Source: JBNKWA01 sp050299555 (GTDB lineage Bacteria > Pseudomonadota > Alphaproteobacteria > Rhodobacterales > Rhodobacteraceae). Taken from it: a stretch of DNA of 23,044 nt. The stretch's first letter is position 1. Each line of letters starts with the position of its first letter. Below, in pieces: positions 14,503 through 22,554 of the stretch. Where the stretch lies: contig JBNKWA010000032.1 of the NCBI GenBank assembly GCA_050299555.1, forward strand, positions 1-23,044. Reading direction: 5' to 3'. A model generated the notes under the pieces. It did no database searches. It saw only the letters and a list, made by a program, of their open reading frames with translations, and was not told the DNA's origin. The translations under genes and the position numbers were made by a program.

Positions 14503-16296
14503 ATGGACGTCGCATCGACCACAGGCCGCGTTTCCACATGGCTGGCCAAATTCGCGGACGCGCTGGAAAGCGCCGATACCGCCGCGCTGAAGGCGCTGTT
14601 CGCCAACGACTGCTATTGGCGCGACATCGTCTCGTTCACCTGGAATATCAAGACGATGGAAGGTCGCGATGCGATCGCGGCGATGGCCGGGTCGGTCCTT
14701 GGCGACGTGCATCCGCGCAACTGGCAGATCGTGGGCGAGCCAACCGAGTCGGGCGGCATCGTCGAGGCCTGGCTGACTTTCGAGACCGATGCCGTTCGGG
14801 GCAAGGGGCTGGTGCGGCTGAACGACGAGGGTTGCTGGACGCTTCTGACCACGGCGCAGGAGCTGAAGGGCTTCGAGGAGAAGAAGGGTCCGCGCCGCGC
14901 CATGGGTGTCGCGCATGGCGCGATCAGGGATCGCGAGACCTGGGCCGAGAAGCGGGCCCGCGAGGCAAAGGAACTGGGCTATTCCACGCAGCCCTACGTG
15001 GTCATCGTCGGCGGTGGTCAGGGCGGCATCGCGCTGGGCGCGCGGCTGCGCAAGCTCGACGTGCCGACGATCATCATCGAGAAGAACGAGCGCCCGGGCG
15101 ACAGCTGGCGCAAGCGCTACAAGTCGCTCTGCCTGCACGATCCGGTCTGGTACGACCATCTGCCGTACCTGCCGTTCCCCGAGGACTGGCCGGTGTTCAG
15201 CCCCAAGGACAAGATCGGCGACTGGCTGGAAAGCTATACCCGGATCATGGAGCTGAACTACTGGACCAGGACCACCTGCAAGCATGCCGCCTATGACGAG
15301 GCGACAAAGGAATGGACCGTCACCGTGGATCGCGATGGCGAGGAGGTGGTGCTGCGGCCCAAGCAACTGGTGCTCGCCACCGGCATGTCGGCAGTGCCGA
15401 ACATGCCCAAGCTGCCGGGGATGGAGAAGTTCAAGGGCGACCTGCACCATTCCTCGCGCCATCCGGGGCCGGACGCCTATGCCGGCAAGCGCGCCGTGGT
15501 CGTGGGCTCGAACAACTCGGGCCACGACATCGCCGCCGCGCTGTGGGAAGCCGGCGCCGACGTCACCATGGTGCAGCGGTCCACGACCCACATCGTCAAG
15601 TCCGACACCCTGATGGAAATCGGGCTCGGTGCGCTCTACTCGGAGCAGGCGGTGGCCAACGGGATCACCCATGACGTCGCCGACCTGATCTTTGCCTCGG
15701 TCCCCTACAAGGTGCTGCCGGCACTGCAGGTGCCGCTTTATCAGCAGATGAAGGAAAAGGACGCGGACTTCTACGACCGGCTGGAAAAGGCGGGGTTCAT
15801 GCTCGACTGGGGCCCGGATGGCAGCGGCCTGTTCATGAAGTACCTGCGGCGAGGCTCGGGCTATTACATCGATGTGGGCGCGTCCGAGCTGATCGCCGAC
15901 GGCAAGATCAAGCTGGCGCATGGACAGGTCACGGAGGTGACCGAGAACGGCATCAGGCTGGAGGATGGCACCGAACTGCCGGCCGATCTGATCGTCTTCG
16001 CCACCGGCTATTCGTCGATGAACGGCTGGGCGGCACAGCTTATCAGCCAGGAGGTCGCCGACAAGGTCGGCAAGGTCTGGGGACTGGGGTCCGACACGCC
16101 CAAGGATCCGGGCCCGTGGGAGGGCGAGCTGCGCAACATGTGGAAACCGACGCAGCAGGAGGGGCTGTGGTTCCACGGTGGCAACCTGCACCAGTCGCGG
16201 CACTATTCGCAGTTCCTGGCGATGCAGCTCAAGGCGCGCATGGAGGGCCTCGCGACACCCGTTTACGGGCTTCAGGAGGTGCATCACACCGCCTGA
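14503..16296 (+). CDS. Flavin-containing monooxygenase with N-terminal NTF2/SnoaL-like domain
   Basis: A 597-residue FAD/NAD(P)H-dependent oxygenase. Residues 1 to about 130 resemble an NTF2/SnoaL-like domain (KALFANDCYWRDIVSFTW). The FAD-binding Rossmann motif is GGGQGG (170-175) within VVIVGGGQGGIALGARL. The FMO-type fingerprint is F310-K-G-D-L-H-H316-S-S-R-H-P, ending in His rather than the usual Tyr or Trp. The NADPH motif is G335-S-N-N-S-G340, with Asn in place of the central Gly. LIVFATGYSS near the C-terminus is also typical. Such enzymes oxygenate heteroatoms or carry out Baeyer-Villiger reactions; the substrate here is unknown. The ATG at 14503 has GGGAGGA upstream. It follows the kinase genes on the same strand, so it may belong to the pathway, but an unrelated role cannot be excluded. 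Confidence 0.87.
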   Translation: MDVASTTGRVSTWLAKFADALESADTAALKALFANDCYWRDIVSFTWNIKTMEGRDAIAAMAGSVLGDVHPRNWQIVGEPTESGGIVEAWLTFETDAVRGKGLVRLNDEGCWTLLTTAQELKGFEEKKGPRRAMGVAHGAIRDRETWAEKRAREAKELGYSTQPYVVIVGGGQGGIALGARLRKLDVPTIIIEKNERPGDSWRKRYKSLCLHDPVWYDHLPYLPFPEDWPVFSPKDKIGDWLESYTRIMELNYWTRTTCKHAAYDEATKEWTVTVDRDGEEVVLRPKQLVLATGMSAVPNMPKLPGMEKFKGDLHHSSRHPGPDAYAGKRAVVVGSNNSGHDIAAALWEAGADVTMVQRSTTHIVKSDTLMEIGLGALYSEQAVANGITHDVADLIFASVPYKVLPALQVPLYQQMKEKDADFYDRLEKAGFMLDWGPDGSGLFMKYLRRGSGYYIDVGASELIADGKIKLAHGQVTEVTENGIRLEDGTELPADLIVFATGYSSMNGWAAQLISQEVADKVGKVWGLGSDTPKDPGPWEGELRNMWKPTQQEGLWFHGGNLHQSRHYSQFLAMQLKARMEGLATPVYGLQEVHHTA

Positions 16297-16306
16297 GCAT
16301 CCAATT

Positions 16307-16340
16307 GCGCCCGGGAAGGCAAGTTGCCTTCCTGCGGCGC
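16307..16340 (+). promoter_or_regulatory. Hairpin between monooxygenase and DJ-1/PfpI genes
   Basis: GGAAGGC-AAGTT-GCCTTCC forms a perfect 7-base stem with a 5-base loop. It can be extended outward, with one bulge and one mismatch, through matching GC-rich flanks to about 16307-16340. It starts 10 bases after the monooxygenase stop. No T-run follows, so it could be a factor-dependent pause or an mRNA-stabilising structure rather than an intrinsic terminator. Confidence 0.45.
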
Positions 16341-16386
16341 CGCAGTTCAGCAAGAAGCACGAAGAGAAGCGACAAGGGAGAGAGAC

Positions 16387-17013
16387 ATGCCTGGCAAGTC
16401 CATACTGATGCTGATCGGTGAGTATAGCGAGGAATACGAGATCTATGTTTTCCAGCAGGCGCTGGAGGCCGTGGGGCACACGGTCGACATCATCTGCCCC
16501 GAGACCCGCAAGGGCGATCGGGTGACCACCAGTGTCCACGATTTCGGCCCCGGGGTGCTGACCTGGACCGAGCACAAGGGCCATGCCATCGAGGTCACGC
16601 AGGATTTCGATACCACGAAGACCGATGGCTATGACGCGGTCTATATCGCCGGCGGTCGCGGCCCGGAATACATCCGCACCTATCCGCGGGTGCGCGAGAT
16701 CGTCCGCGAGTTCCACGCCGCCGGCAAGCCGATCGCCTCGATCTGCCACGGCCTGCAGGTGCTGGTGGCGGTGCCCGAGGTGATTGCCGGCAAGCGTGTG
16801 GCGGGGCTGTTCACGGTCGAGCCGGAAGCGGCGCTGACCGAGGCGACCTATGTCAAGATCGGGCCCAAGGCGGCGCTGCGCGACGGCAATCTGGTCACCG
16901 CCGAGGGCTGGACCGCGCTTGCGGCCTTCATTCGCGAGTTCCTGGCCGTGCTCGGCACCGAGATCGTGCATCATCCGGTGGGTGCGCTGACCGAGATGAA
17001 GGCGGCCGAGTAG
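16387..17013 (+). CDS. DJ-1/PfpI-family protein, DJ-1D (glyoxalase III)-like
   Basis: A 208-residue cytoplasmic protein of the DJ-1/PfpI superfamily. The nucleophile elbow is ASICHGLQ with C120 followed by H121, and the conserved acidic residue is E18 in EYSEEYE. The blocks YIAGGRGPEYIRTYP and DGNLVTAEGW also match. The pattern is closer to one half of plant DJ-1D, from memory a glutathione-independent methylglyoxal glyoxalase, than to the PfpI protease. Activity here is inferred. A role in removing reactive dicarbonyls formed from triose or tetrulose phosphates would suit its place after the DhaK-type kinases. The ATG at 16387 has AAGGGAGAG upstream; the frame is open further upstream only across the hairpin region. 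Confidence 0.85.
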   Translation: MPGKSILMLIGEYSEEYEIYVFQQALEAVGHTVDIICPETRKGDRVTTSVHDFGPGVLTWTEHKGHAIEVTQDFDTTKTDGYDAVYIAGGRGPEYIRTYPRVREIVREFHAAGKPIASICHGLQVLVAVPEVIAGKRVAGLFTVEPEAALTEATYVKIGPKAALRDGNLVTAEGWTALAAFIREFLAVLGTEIVHHPVGALTEMKAAE

Positions 17014-17033
17014 CGGCCCCTATCGCTGAACCC

Positions 17034-17056
17034 GCGCCGCCCGTGCAGGGCGGCGC
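17034..17056 (+). terminator. Terminator-like hairpin after the DJ-1/PfpI gene
   Basis: GCGCCGCCC (17034-17042) and GGGCGGCGC (17048-17056) form a perfect 9-base GC stem with a 5-base loop, 21 bases after the stop. There is no downstream T-run on either strand. It may end or weaken transcription of the rightward group before the GH3 gene, whose start is 42 bases further on. Confidence 0.5.
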
Positions 17057-17098
17057 CCGATCCGAGCCGCCCCCCCGCTTTCAGCCAGGGAATGCCCC

Positions 17099-18754
17099 AT
17101 GAAGCTCGATCACCTGACCCGGGCACCGTTTGGTCTGGATCGCGAGGCGTTGGCCTGGGTCGAGGCCACCGCCGCCGGCTTGAGCCAGCCCGAGAGGGTG
17201 GCCCAGCTCTTCAACCTCGGCTGGCATGGCGAGGATCCCGGCGCGGTCGAGCGGTTCGTGCGCCTGGCGCCGGGCGGGATCACCCGCTTTTTCGGACCCG
17301 ACGGTGCGGCCGAGCAGGCCCGGCTTGCGGCCCTGCAGGATGCGGCGAAGGTGCCGCTTCTGGTCAGCGCGGACCTGGAGGGCTCGCGCATGAGCCTGCC
17401 CTTCGGCACGGCGGTGCCGAACCCACTGGCACTGGCGGCGGTCGACGATGTCGAGCTGACCCGCGAGATTTCGGCGATCATGGCGCGCGAGGCCCGGGCC
17501 GTTGGCGTCAACTGGTCGTTCACGCCGGTGCTCGACATCAACGCGGCCTTCCGGTCATCGATCGTGGCCACCCGCGGCTATGGCTCGGACCCCGAGCGGA
17601 TCGCCCGCCATGCCCTTGCCCAGATCGAGACCTTCCAGTCACACGGCCTGGCCGCGACGGCCAAGCACTGGCCGGGCGAAGGTTATGACGAGCGCGACCA
17701 GCATCTGGTCACCACGATCAACCCGCTGTCGATCAGCGACTGGAAGGCCAGCTTCGGCAAGCTCTACGGCGCAGCCATCGATGCCGGCGTCATGGCGGTG
17801 ATGTCCGCCCATATCGCCTTTCCGGCCTATGTGCGGGCGCATCTGTCCGCGCCCGGGGTCGAGGCGTTCCGCCCGGCGTCGATCAGCGCGCTTCTGAACC
17901 AGCGGCTGCTGCGCGAGGAGCTTGGTTTCAACGGTCTGATCGTGTCGGACGCCAGCGAGATGGCCGGGCTGACCGCATGGGAGCCGCCGCGGGTCGCCAA
18001 GGCCGACGTGATCGCCACCGGCTGCGACATGGTGCTGTTCTCGTCCGATCCCGAGGCCGAGATGGCGTCGATTCTCGCTGCCCTTGACAGCGGCCAGATC
18101 TCGCCGGCGCGGTTCGACGATGCGCTGAGCCGGGTGCTGGGGCTGAAGGCGGCCCTCGGCCTGCACCGCGACCGCGCCGCCGCGCCCCATGCCATCGGTG
18201 CCGCCGAGGACCGCCGCCTGGCCGAAGCGGCGATGCTGCGGGCGCCGACGCTGGTCAAGGACGTGCAGAACCTTCTGCCGCTCGACCCCGAGCGTCACCG
18301 CCGCGTGCTGGTGATCTCGGGCGGCATCGTCGAGCCGCTGCGCTCGGCCCGAATGCCGCTGGTGCTGCCCGACCTTCTGCGCGAGGAAGGCTTTGCCGTG
18401 ACCGACTTCACGCCGGGGATGGCGATCGAGCGCAACGCGTTCGACCTGGTGCTTTACCTGTTCGGCGAAGAGACGCTGCTGACCCGGGGCCGCATCTTCC
18501 TCGACTGGCTGGGGCTTGCGGGCGATTTCGTGGGCGCCATGCAGCGGCTTTGGCATGACATTCCCACGGCGATGATTTCATTCGGCTATCCGTATTATCT
18601 CTACGATGCGCCGCGCGTGCCCACTTACATCAACGCCTATTCGACGCTCGACCAGATGCAGGCGGCGGTGCGCGACCTGCTGCTCGGTCGGCACGAGTGG
18701 AACCGGACCAGCCCGGTCGATCCGTTCTCGGGTGCGCCGGATGCGCGGTACTGA
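17099..18754 (+). CDS. Glycoside hydrolase family 3, NagZ-like beta-N-acetylhexosaminidase type
   Basis: A 551-residue GH3 enzyme with a TIM barrel (to about residue 360) and a C-terminal alpha/beta domain that starts around VKDVQNLLPLD and includes VLVISGGIVEPL. The aminosugar-type motif is K189-H-W-P-G-E-G-Y-D-E-R-D200-Q-H202, whose Asp-x-His pair is the acid/base dyad of NagZ-like enzymes. The nucleophile is D284 in GLIVSDASEM. GH3 beta-glucosidases lack this His dyad, so a beta-N-acetylglucosaminidase type is favoured. No signal peptide is present, so it works in the cytoplasm on imported or recycled oligosaccharides or glycosides. Weak AGGG ribosome site eight bases before the ATG. It faces the second transporter across proC; whether that transporter feeds it is not shown. 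Confidence 0.87.
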   Translation: MKLDHLTRAPFGLDREALAWVEATAAGLSQPERVAQLFNLGWHGEDPGAVERFVRLAPGGITRFFGPDGAAEQARLAALQDAAKVPLLVSADLEGSRMSLPFGTAVPNPLALAAVDDVELTREISAIMAREARAVGVNWSFTPVLDINAAFRSSIVATRGYGSDPERIARHALAQIETFQSHGLAATAKHWPGEGYDERDQHLVTTINPLSISDWKASFGKLYGAAIDAGVMAVMSAHIAFPAYVRAHLSAPGVEAFRPASISALLNQRLLREELGFNGLIVSDASEMAGLTAWEPPRVAKADVIATGCDMVLFSSDPEAEMASILAALDSGQISPARFDDALSRVLGLKAALGLHRDRAAAPHAIGAAEDRRLAEAAMLRAPTLVKDVQNLLPLDPERHRRVLVISGGIVEPLRSARMPLVLPDLLREEGFAVTDFTPGMAIERNAFDLVLYLFGEETLLTRGRIFLDWLGLAGDFVGAMQRLWHDIPTAMISFGYPYYLYDAPRVPTYINAYSTLDQMQAAVRDLLLGRHEWNRTSPVDPFSGAPDARY

Positions 18755-18832
18755 GCGCCGTTCGGGGCGGTTTCTGTTCCCGGCCGGTTCGGCTAAAGCT
18801 GCGGCCCTGAAGCCGCAAATCGCGAGATCGAC

Positions 18833-19654
18833 ATGACCGAAAATCCCACCCTGCTTTTTGTTGGTTGCGGCAATATGGGGGCCGCCATCCTGGGCGGCGC
18901 CCTGAACGCCTTCGCCTCGGCGCGGTTTGTCGCCGTCGAGCCGCAGGTGGAACGGGCCAGGGGACTGCTGCCGGAGGGTGCGCCGGTCGAGTTCTTCACA
19001 AGCCCGGACGAAATCCCCGACATCGAGCCCGATCTGACCGTGCTTGCGGTCAAGCCCCAGCAATTTGCCAGCCTCTCAGACGCGATCCTTGCCCGCCAGC
19101 GGCGTGGGGTCACGATCTCGATCATGGCCGGCACCGCCATCGCGACCATTGCCGAGCGCCTGGGTTCCGGCAGGGTGGCGCGGGTGATGCCCAACCTGCC
19201 TGCGCAGGTCGGCCTGTCGGCGAGTGTCGGATTTGCCGCCCCCGACGCGCTGTCGGCGGAGGAGCGGGCCGGGGTGGCGCAACTCTTCCAGGGCGTCGGC
19301 ACCTTTGACTGGGTAGGGTCGGAGGCTGAGATCGACCTGTGCACGGCAATTGCCGGCAGCGGTCCGGGCTATCTCTTTGCCTTTGCCGAGCAGATGGCCA
19401 GGGCGGCGGTGGCGCAGGGTCTGGCGCCGGATCTGGCGGATCGACTGGTGGCGCAGACGCTGCTTGGCACCGCCCATCTGCTGATGGAGGACAAACGCAG
19501 CGCCGCCGAACTCAAGGCATCGGTTTCCAGCCCCGGCGGTACGACGCTGGCCGGCCTGGCGGTGCTGGAGCGGACGGGCGGGCTGCCCGACCTGGTGCCG
19601 GAATGCGTGGACGCGGCCTATCGGCGGGCGCGCGCCCTGGCCGCTGGCGGCTGA
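18833..19654 (+). CDS. proC: Pyrroline-5-carboxylate reductase
   Basis: A 273-residue enzyme of the ProC family, the usual length. The N-terminal Rossmann motif is FVGCGNMGAAILGG (G11-C-G-N-M-G16), followed by LTVLAVKPQQF, RVMPNLPAQVG and AGSGPGYLFAFAEQM. The family signature ASVSSPGGTTLAGLAVLE lies near residues 229-246. It reduces 1-pyrroline-5-carboxylate to proline with NAD(P)H, the last step of proline synthesis, in the cytoplasm. It starts 78 bases after the GH3 gene; a weak 5-base hairpin lies at 18801-18816, and no strong promoter was seen. It looks like a housekeeping gene at the edge of the sugar clusters, converging with the second transporter operon with only 38 bases between stops. 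Confidence 0.94.
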   Translation: MTENPTLLFVGCGNMGAAILGGALNAFASARFVAVEPQVERARGLLPEGAPVEFFTSPDEIPDIEPDLTVLAVKPQQFASLSDAILARQRRGVTISIMAGTAIATIAERLGSGRVARVMPNLPAQVGLSASVGFAAPDALSAEERAGVAQLFQGVGTFDWVGSEAEIDLCTAIAGSGPGYLFAFAEQMARAAVAQGLAPDLADRLVAQTLLGTAHLLMEDKRSAAELKASVSSPGGTTLAGLAVLERTGGLPDLVPECVDAAYRRARALAAGG

Positions 19655-19664
19655 ACCGGATCGG

Positions 19665-19678
19665 CCGCCGCTCGGCGG
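19665..19678. terminator. Small hairpin in the convergent proC/ATPase gap
   Basis: CCGCCG-CT-CGGCGG is a perfect 6-base inverted repeat in the 38-base space between two convergent genes. It is symmetric, so it could act on both transcripts, but it is short, has a very tight loop and no T-run. Support is mainly positional. Confidence 0.25.
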
Positions 19679-19692
19679 GTGGTCGGTGTGCG

Positions 19693-20766
19693 TCAGTGGG
19701 CGTGATACGCCTTGCCGGCCTCGTCGAAGAGGTGAAGCTGGCTGGTGTCGAATTCCAGCCTGACCGTGTCGCCGGGTTTGACCTGCGACCGGCCTCCGTC
19801 CTGAGCGGTGATCGCGGCCCCGTCACTCAGGTGCAGATAGATCAGTGTCCGGTCGCCCAGGTGTTCCACCACCTTGGCCACGCCGGCGGAGTCGCCGTCA
19901 CCGGACGTGACGCGGACGGCTTCGGGCCGTATGCCGAGCTCGTACCGGCCCGCCTCGGGCACAGCGATGTTCATCGCGATGCGCGAGCCGTCTCCCAGCG
20001 TCGCGACGGCGCTTTCGCCCCGGCCCGACATCTCGGTCTTCAGGAAGTTCATCGCCGGGCTGCCGATGAAGCCGGCCACGAAGCGCGAGGCGGGGTAGGT
20101 GTAGACTTCCATCGGTGAGCCGATCTGTTCGATCCGGCAATTGTTGAGGATGACGATCCGGTCGGCCAGCGTCATGGCCTCGGTCTGGTCGTGGGTGACG
20201 TAGATCATCGTCGACTGCATGCGCTGGTGCAGCTCGGCCAGCTCGACCCGGGTTCTCACCCGAAGCGCGGCGTCGAGGTTGGAAAGCGGCTCGTCGAACA
20301 GGAACGCCGCCGGTTCCTTGACGATCGCGCGGCCGATGGCGACGCGCTGACGCTGGCCGCCCGAGAGCTGCGAGGGCCGGCGGTCGAGAAGCGCATCCAT
20401 TTCCAGAATGCGGGCCGAGTCGTTGACGCGCCGGTCGATCTCGGCGGCCGGCAATCGGATGTTCTTCAGCCCGAAGGCCATGTTGTCCCGCACCGTCATG
20501 TGGGGGTAGAGCGCATAGTTCTGGAATACCATCGCCACGTTGCGCTGCCCGGGCGCCAGGCCCTGACTTTCCGTGCCGCCGATGGTGAGAGACCCGCTGT
20601 CGATGGTCTCGAGCCCTGCGATCATCCTGAGCAGCGTGGATTTGCCGGACCCCGACGGGCCAAGGAAGACGACAAGCTCGCCCGAGCCAACGGTGAGCGA
20701 GATGCCGTTGATCACGTTGACGGTGCCGAAGCTTTTCGAGACGTTGTTGAGGGTGATCTCTGCCAT
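19693..20766 (-). CDS. CUT1-type sugar ABC transporter ATPase, canonical (UgpC/MsmK type)
   Basis: A 357-residue ATPase with all motifs intact: Walker A GPSGSGKS (36-43), Q-loop VFQNYALYPHMTV, signature LSGGQRQRVAIGR, Walker B FLFDEPLSNLD and H-loop YVTHDQTEAMT. The C-terminal regulatory TOBE domain starts around IGSPAMNFLKTEM and contains GIRPEAVRV. It serves as a homodimer for the two permeases encoded upstream. The ATG at 20766 lies six bases after the MalG-type stop. It contrasts with the two defective ATPases of the first transporter and shows what the canonical form looks like in this genome. Last gene of its operon, converging with proC. Confidence 0.94.
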   Translation of the reverse strand: MAEITLNNVSKSFGTVNVINGISLTVGSGELVVFLGPSGSGKSTLLRMIAGLETIDSGSLTIGGTESQGLAPGQRNVAMVFQNYALYPHMTVRDNMAFGLKNIRLPAAEIDRRVNDSARILEMDALLDRRPSQLSGGQRQRVAIGRAIVKEPAAFLFDEPLSNLDAALRVRTRVELAELHQRMQSTMIYVTHDQTEAMTLADRIVILNNCRIEQIGSPMEVYTYPASRFVAGFIGSPAMNFLKTEMSGRGESAVATLGDGSRIAMNIAVPEAGRYELGIRPEAVRVTSGDGDSAGVAKVVEHLGDRTLIYLHLSDGAAITAQDGGRSQVKPGDTVRLEFDTSQLHLFDEAGKAYHAH

Positions 20767-20772
20767 GCCGCC

Positions 20773-21645
20773 TTATCCCTTGATCCCTGCCGACAGCGTG
20801 ATCGCTTCGGTCACCCTTCGCTGGAACAGAAGGTAGGCCAGCGCCACCGGGAAGCCCGCCAGGACCGCCGAGGCAAGCTGGCGCGCGTAGAAGACGCCGA
20901 AGGAGTCGTTGACCTGGGTGATGCCGACGGTGATGGTCATCATCTCGGTCTTGGTGACCGCCAGGAACGGCCAGAGAAAGGCGTTCCAGGACCAGATGAA
21001 ACAGACGATCGAGAGCGCCGTGGTCACCCCCCAGTTCATCGGCATGTAGACCTTGAACAGGATCGAGAATTCCGAGGCGTTGTCCATCACCGCCGCCTCG
21101 CGGAAGTCCTTGGGGACCTGATCGAAGAACTGCTTGTAGACGATGATGATCACCGGATGGATGAGTTGCGGCAGGATGATCCCGGCCCAGGTGTTCAGCA
21201 GCCCCATCCTGGCGATCAGCACGAAGTGGTTGATGATCAGCACCTGGGTCGGGACCATGAAGCTGGCCAGGATCAGCCACCACAGTGGGCGGCGAAGCGG
21301 GAAGCGAAGCTGCGAAATGGCGTAACCCGCGAACATCGAGGTCGAGACCGTCAGGAAGGTCACGCCGAGAGCGGTGGCGATCGAGTTGATGTACCAGGTG
21401 CCGATCTGGGTCTGGGTCAGGGCGAACCAGTAGTGCTGCAACGTGAACGTGTCGGGCCAGAGCTCGATATAGGGGCGGACGACCTCGTCTTCGGGTTTGA
21501 ACGAGGAGATCGCGCCCCAGTAGATCGGGAAGGCCCAGAGGACCGCAATGACGACGGTTGCCAGCGTGATCAGCGCCCCTGCAACGTTTATCCGGCGCGC
21601 CGTGGTGGCCGTCATTGTGGCCCGGCCGATGGTGGCTTCGCTCAT
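20773..21645 (-). CDS. Sugar ABC transporter permease, MalG type (second transporter)
   Basis: A 290-residue inner-membrane permease with six predicted spans, after an N-terminal MSEATIGRATMTATTARRIN tail. The EAA loop is R-E183-A-A-V-M-D-N-A, with Asn where DGA is more common, followed by LFKVYMPMNWG. The MalG features WGAISSFKPEDEVV and WYINSIATAL are clear. The ATG at 21645 overlaps the stop of the MalF-type gene (ATGA), indicating translational coupling. The frame is open upstream within the MalF-type gene but is low-complexity there and is rejected. Confidence 0.93.
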   Translation of the reverse strand: MSEATIGRATMTATTARRINVAGALITLATVVIAVLWAFPIYWGAISSFKPEDEVVRPYIELWPDTFTLQHYWFALTQTQIGTWYINSIATALGVTFLTVSTSMFAGYAISQLRFPLRRPLWWLILASFMVPTQVLIINHFVLIARMGLLNTWAGIILPQLIHPVIIIVYKQFFDQVPKDFREAAVMDNASEFSILFKVYMPMNWGVTTALSIVCFIWSWNAFLWPFLAVTKTEMMTITVGITQVNDSFGVFYARQLASAVLAGFPVALAYLLFQRRVTEAITLSAGIKG

Positions 21646-22526
21646 TGCTGGCGCCCCCCGCTGAGCCGGGTGATCTGGAAGTTCAGCACCGACACCACGA
21701 TGACCATCGCGAACAGCACAACGGCGATGGCAGCCGCCCGCCCGCCCTGATCGTTCACGAAGGCGCGCTGGAAGATGTAGTATACCATGACCAGATTGTC
21801 GTTCGCCCGCCCGCCGACGGAGAAGAGATAGACCTGGTCGAAGATCTTCAGTTGCAGGATGAGCTGGATGGTCAGCACCAGTGCCGTGATCGGCCACAGG
21901 AGCGGCCAGGTCACCCGACGGAACATGGTCCAGCGGTTGGCATTGTCCAGCGCCGCAGCCTCGTAGATCTCGGCCGGGATCGCCCGCAACCCGGCGAGAA
22001 ACAGCAGGATCGAGAAGCCGGCCGTCCACCAGATGGTGACGAATGCGACTGCGGGCATGAACCAGCCGGTGACCTTGAAGACCGGCACCCGCGCCAGCCC
22101 GACCATGTCGAAGACATGCATGGCGATGCCGAACTGGAAATTCAGCGTCCAGTCCCAGATCCGGTAGACCACCGAGACCGGCAGGATGTAGGGCAGAAAG
22201 AAGAGCGCCAGGACCAACGCCTGAAGCCGTCCCGAAAGGCGGCTGACCCCAAGCGCGATGGCGAGCGCGACAAGCGTGCCCGGCACCACCGAGAGGGCCA
22301 CGAAATAGGCCGTGTTCCAGAAGGCGGTATCGAACCGGCGATCCTGCGGCAGCCGGGTGTAATTGCCCCAGCCCACCCAATCGCCCTTGCCGATCAGCGG
22401 CGCATCCTGAAACGACAGGATGAACATGTTGATGGTGGGATAGATGAAGATCAGCGCATAGATCGCAACGAAGGGTGCGATCAGGGCAAAGGCGATCAGC
22501 GCCTCTTTTCTGGTGTTGCGGATCAC
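21642..22526 (-). CDS. Sugar ABC transporter permease, MalF type (second transporter)
   Basis: A 294-residue inner-membrane permease with about six spans; the first is near residues 9-29 (LIAFALIAPFVAIYALIFIY). The EAA loop is Y-E189-A-A-A-L-D-N-A followed by RRVTWPLLWP. Residues YLFSVGGRANDNLVMVYYIF are the equivalent of the MalF ITEGGP segment. The start is GTG at 22526 with a clear GGAGG six bases upstream; no ATG precedes the first membrane span. It forms the channel with the MalG-type protein, whose start overlaps its stop. It follows the binding-protein gene after a strong hairpin. Confidence 0.92.
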   Translation of the reverse strand: MIRNTRKEALIAFALIAPFVAIYALIFIYPTINMFILSFQDAPLIGKGDWVGWGNYTRLPQDRRFDTAFWNTAYFVALSVVPGTLVALAIALGVSRLSGRLQALVLALFFLPYILPVSVVYRIWDWTLNFQFGIAMHVFDMVGLARVPVFKVTGWFMPAVAFVTIWWTAGFSILLFLAGLRAIPAEIYEAAALDNANRWTMFRRVTWPLLWPITALVLTIQLILQLKIFDQVYLFSVGGRANDNLVMVYYIFQRAFVNDQGGRAAAIAVVLFAMVIVVSVLNFQITRLSGGRQQ

Positions 22527-22554
22527 TGCGGGCCTCCGCGTACCAAGGGACGGT

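Noticed and set aside
12891..14606. A 571-codon minus-strand open frame antisense to the fused DhaK-DhaL gene
   Set aside because: Arginine- and glycine-rich shadow translation without domain features.
14326..16974. An 882-codon minus-strand open frame antisense to the monooxygenase and DJ-1/PfpI genes
   Set aside because: No domain, no ribosome site, and H/R/G/D-rich composition; the plus strand has motif-bearing proteins throughout.
18769..18797. Possible proC promoter with GCTAAA as -10
   Set aside because: No acceptable -35 at 16-18 bases upstream could be found, so it was not listed as a feature.
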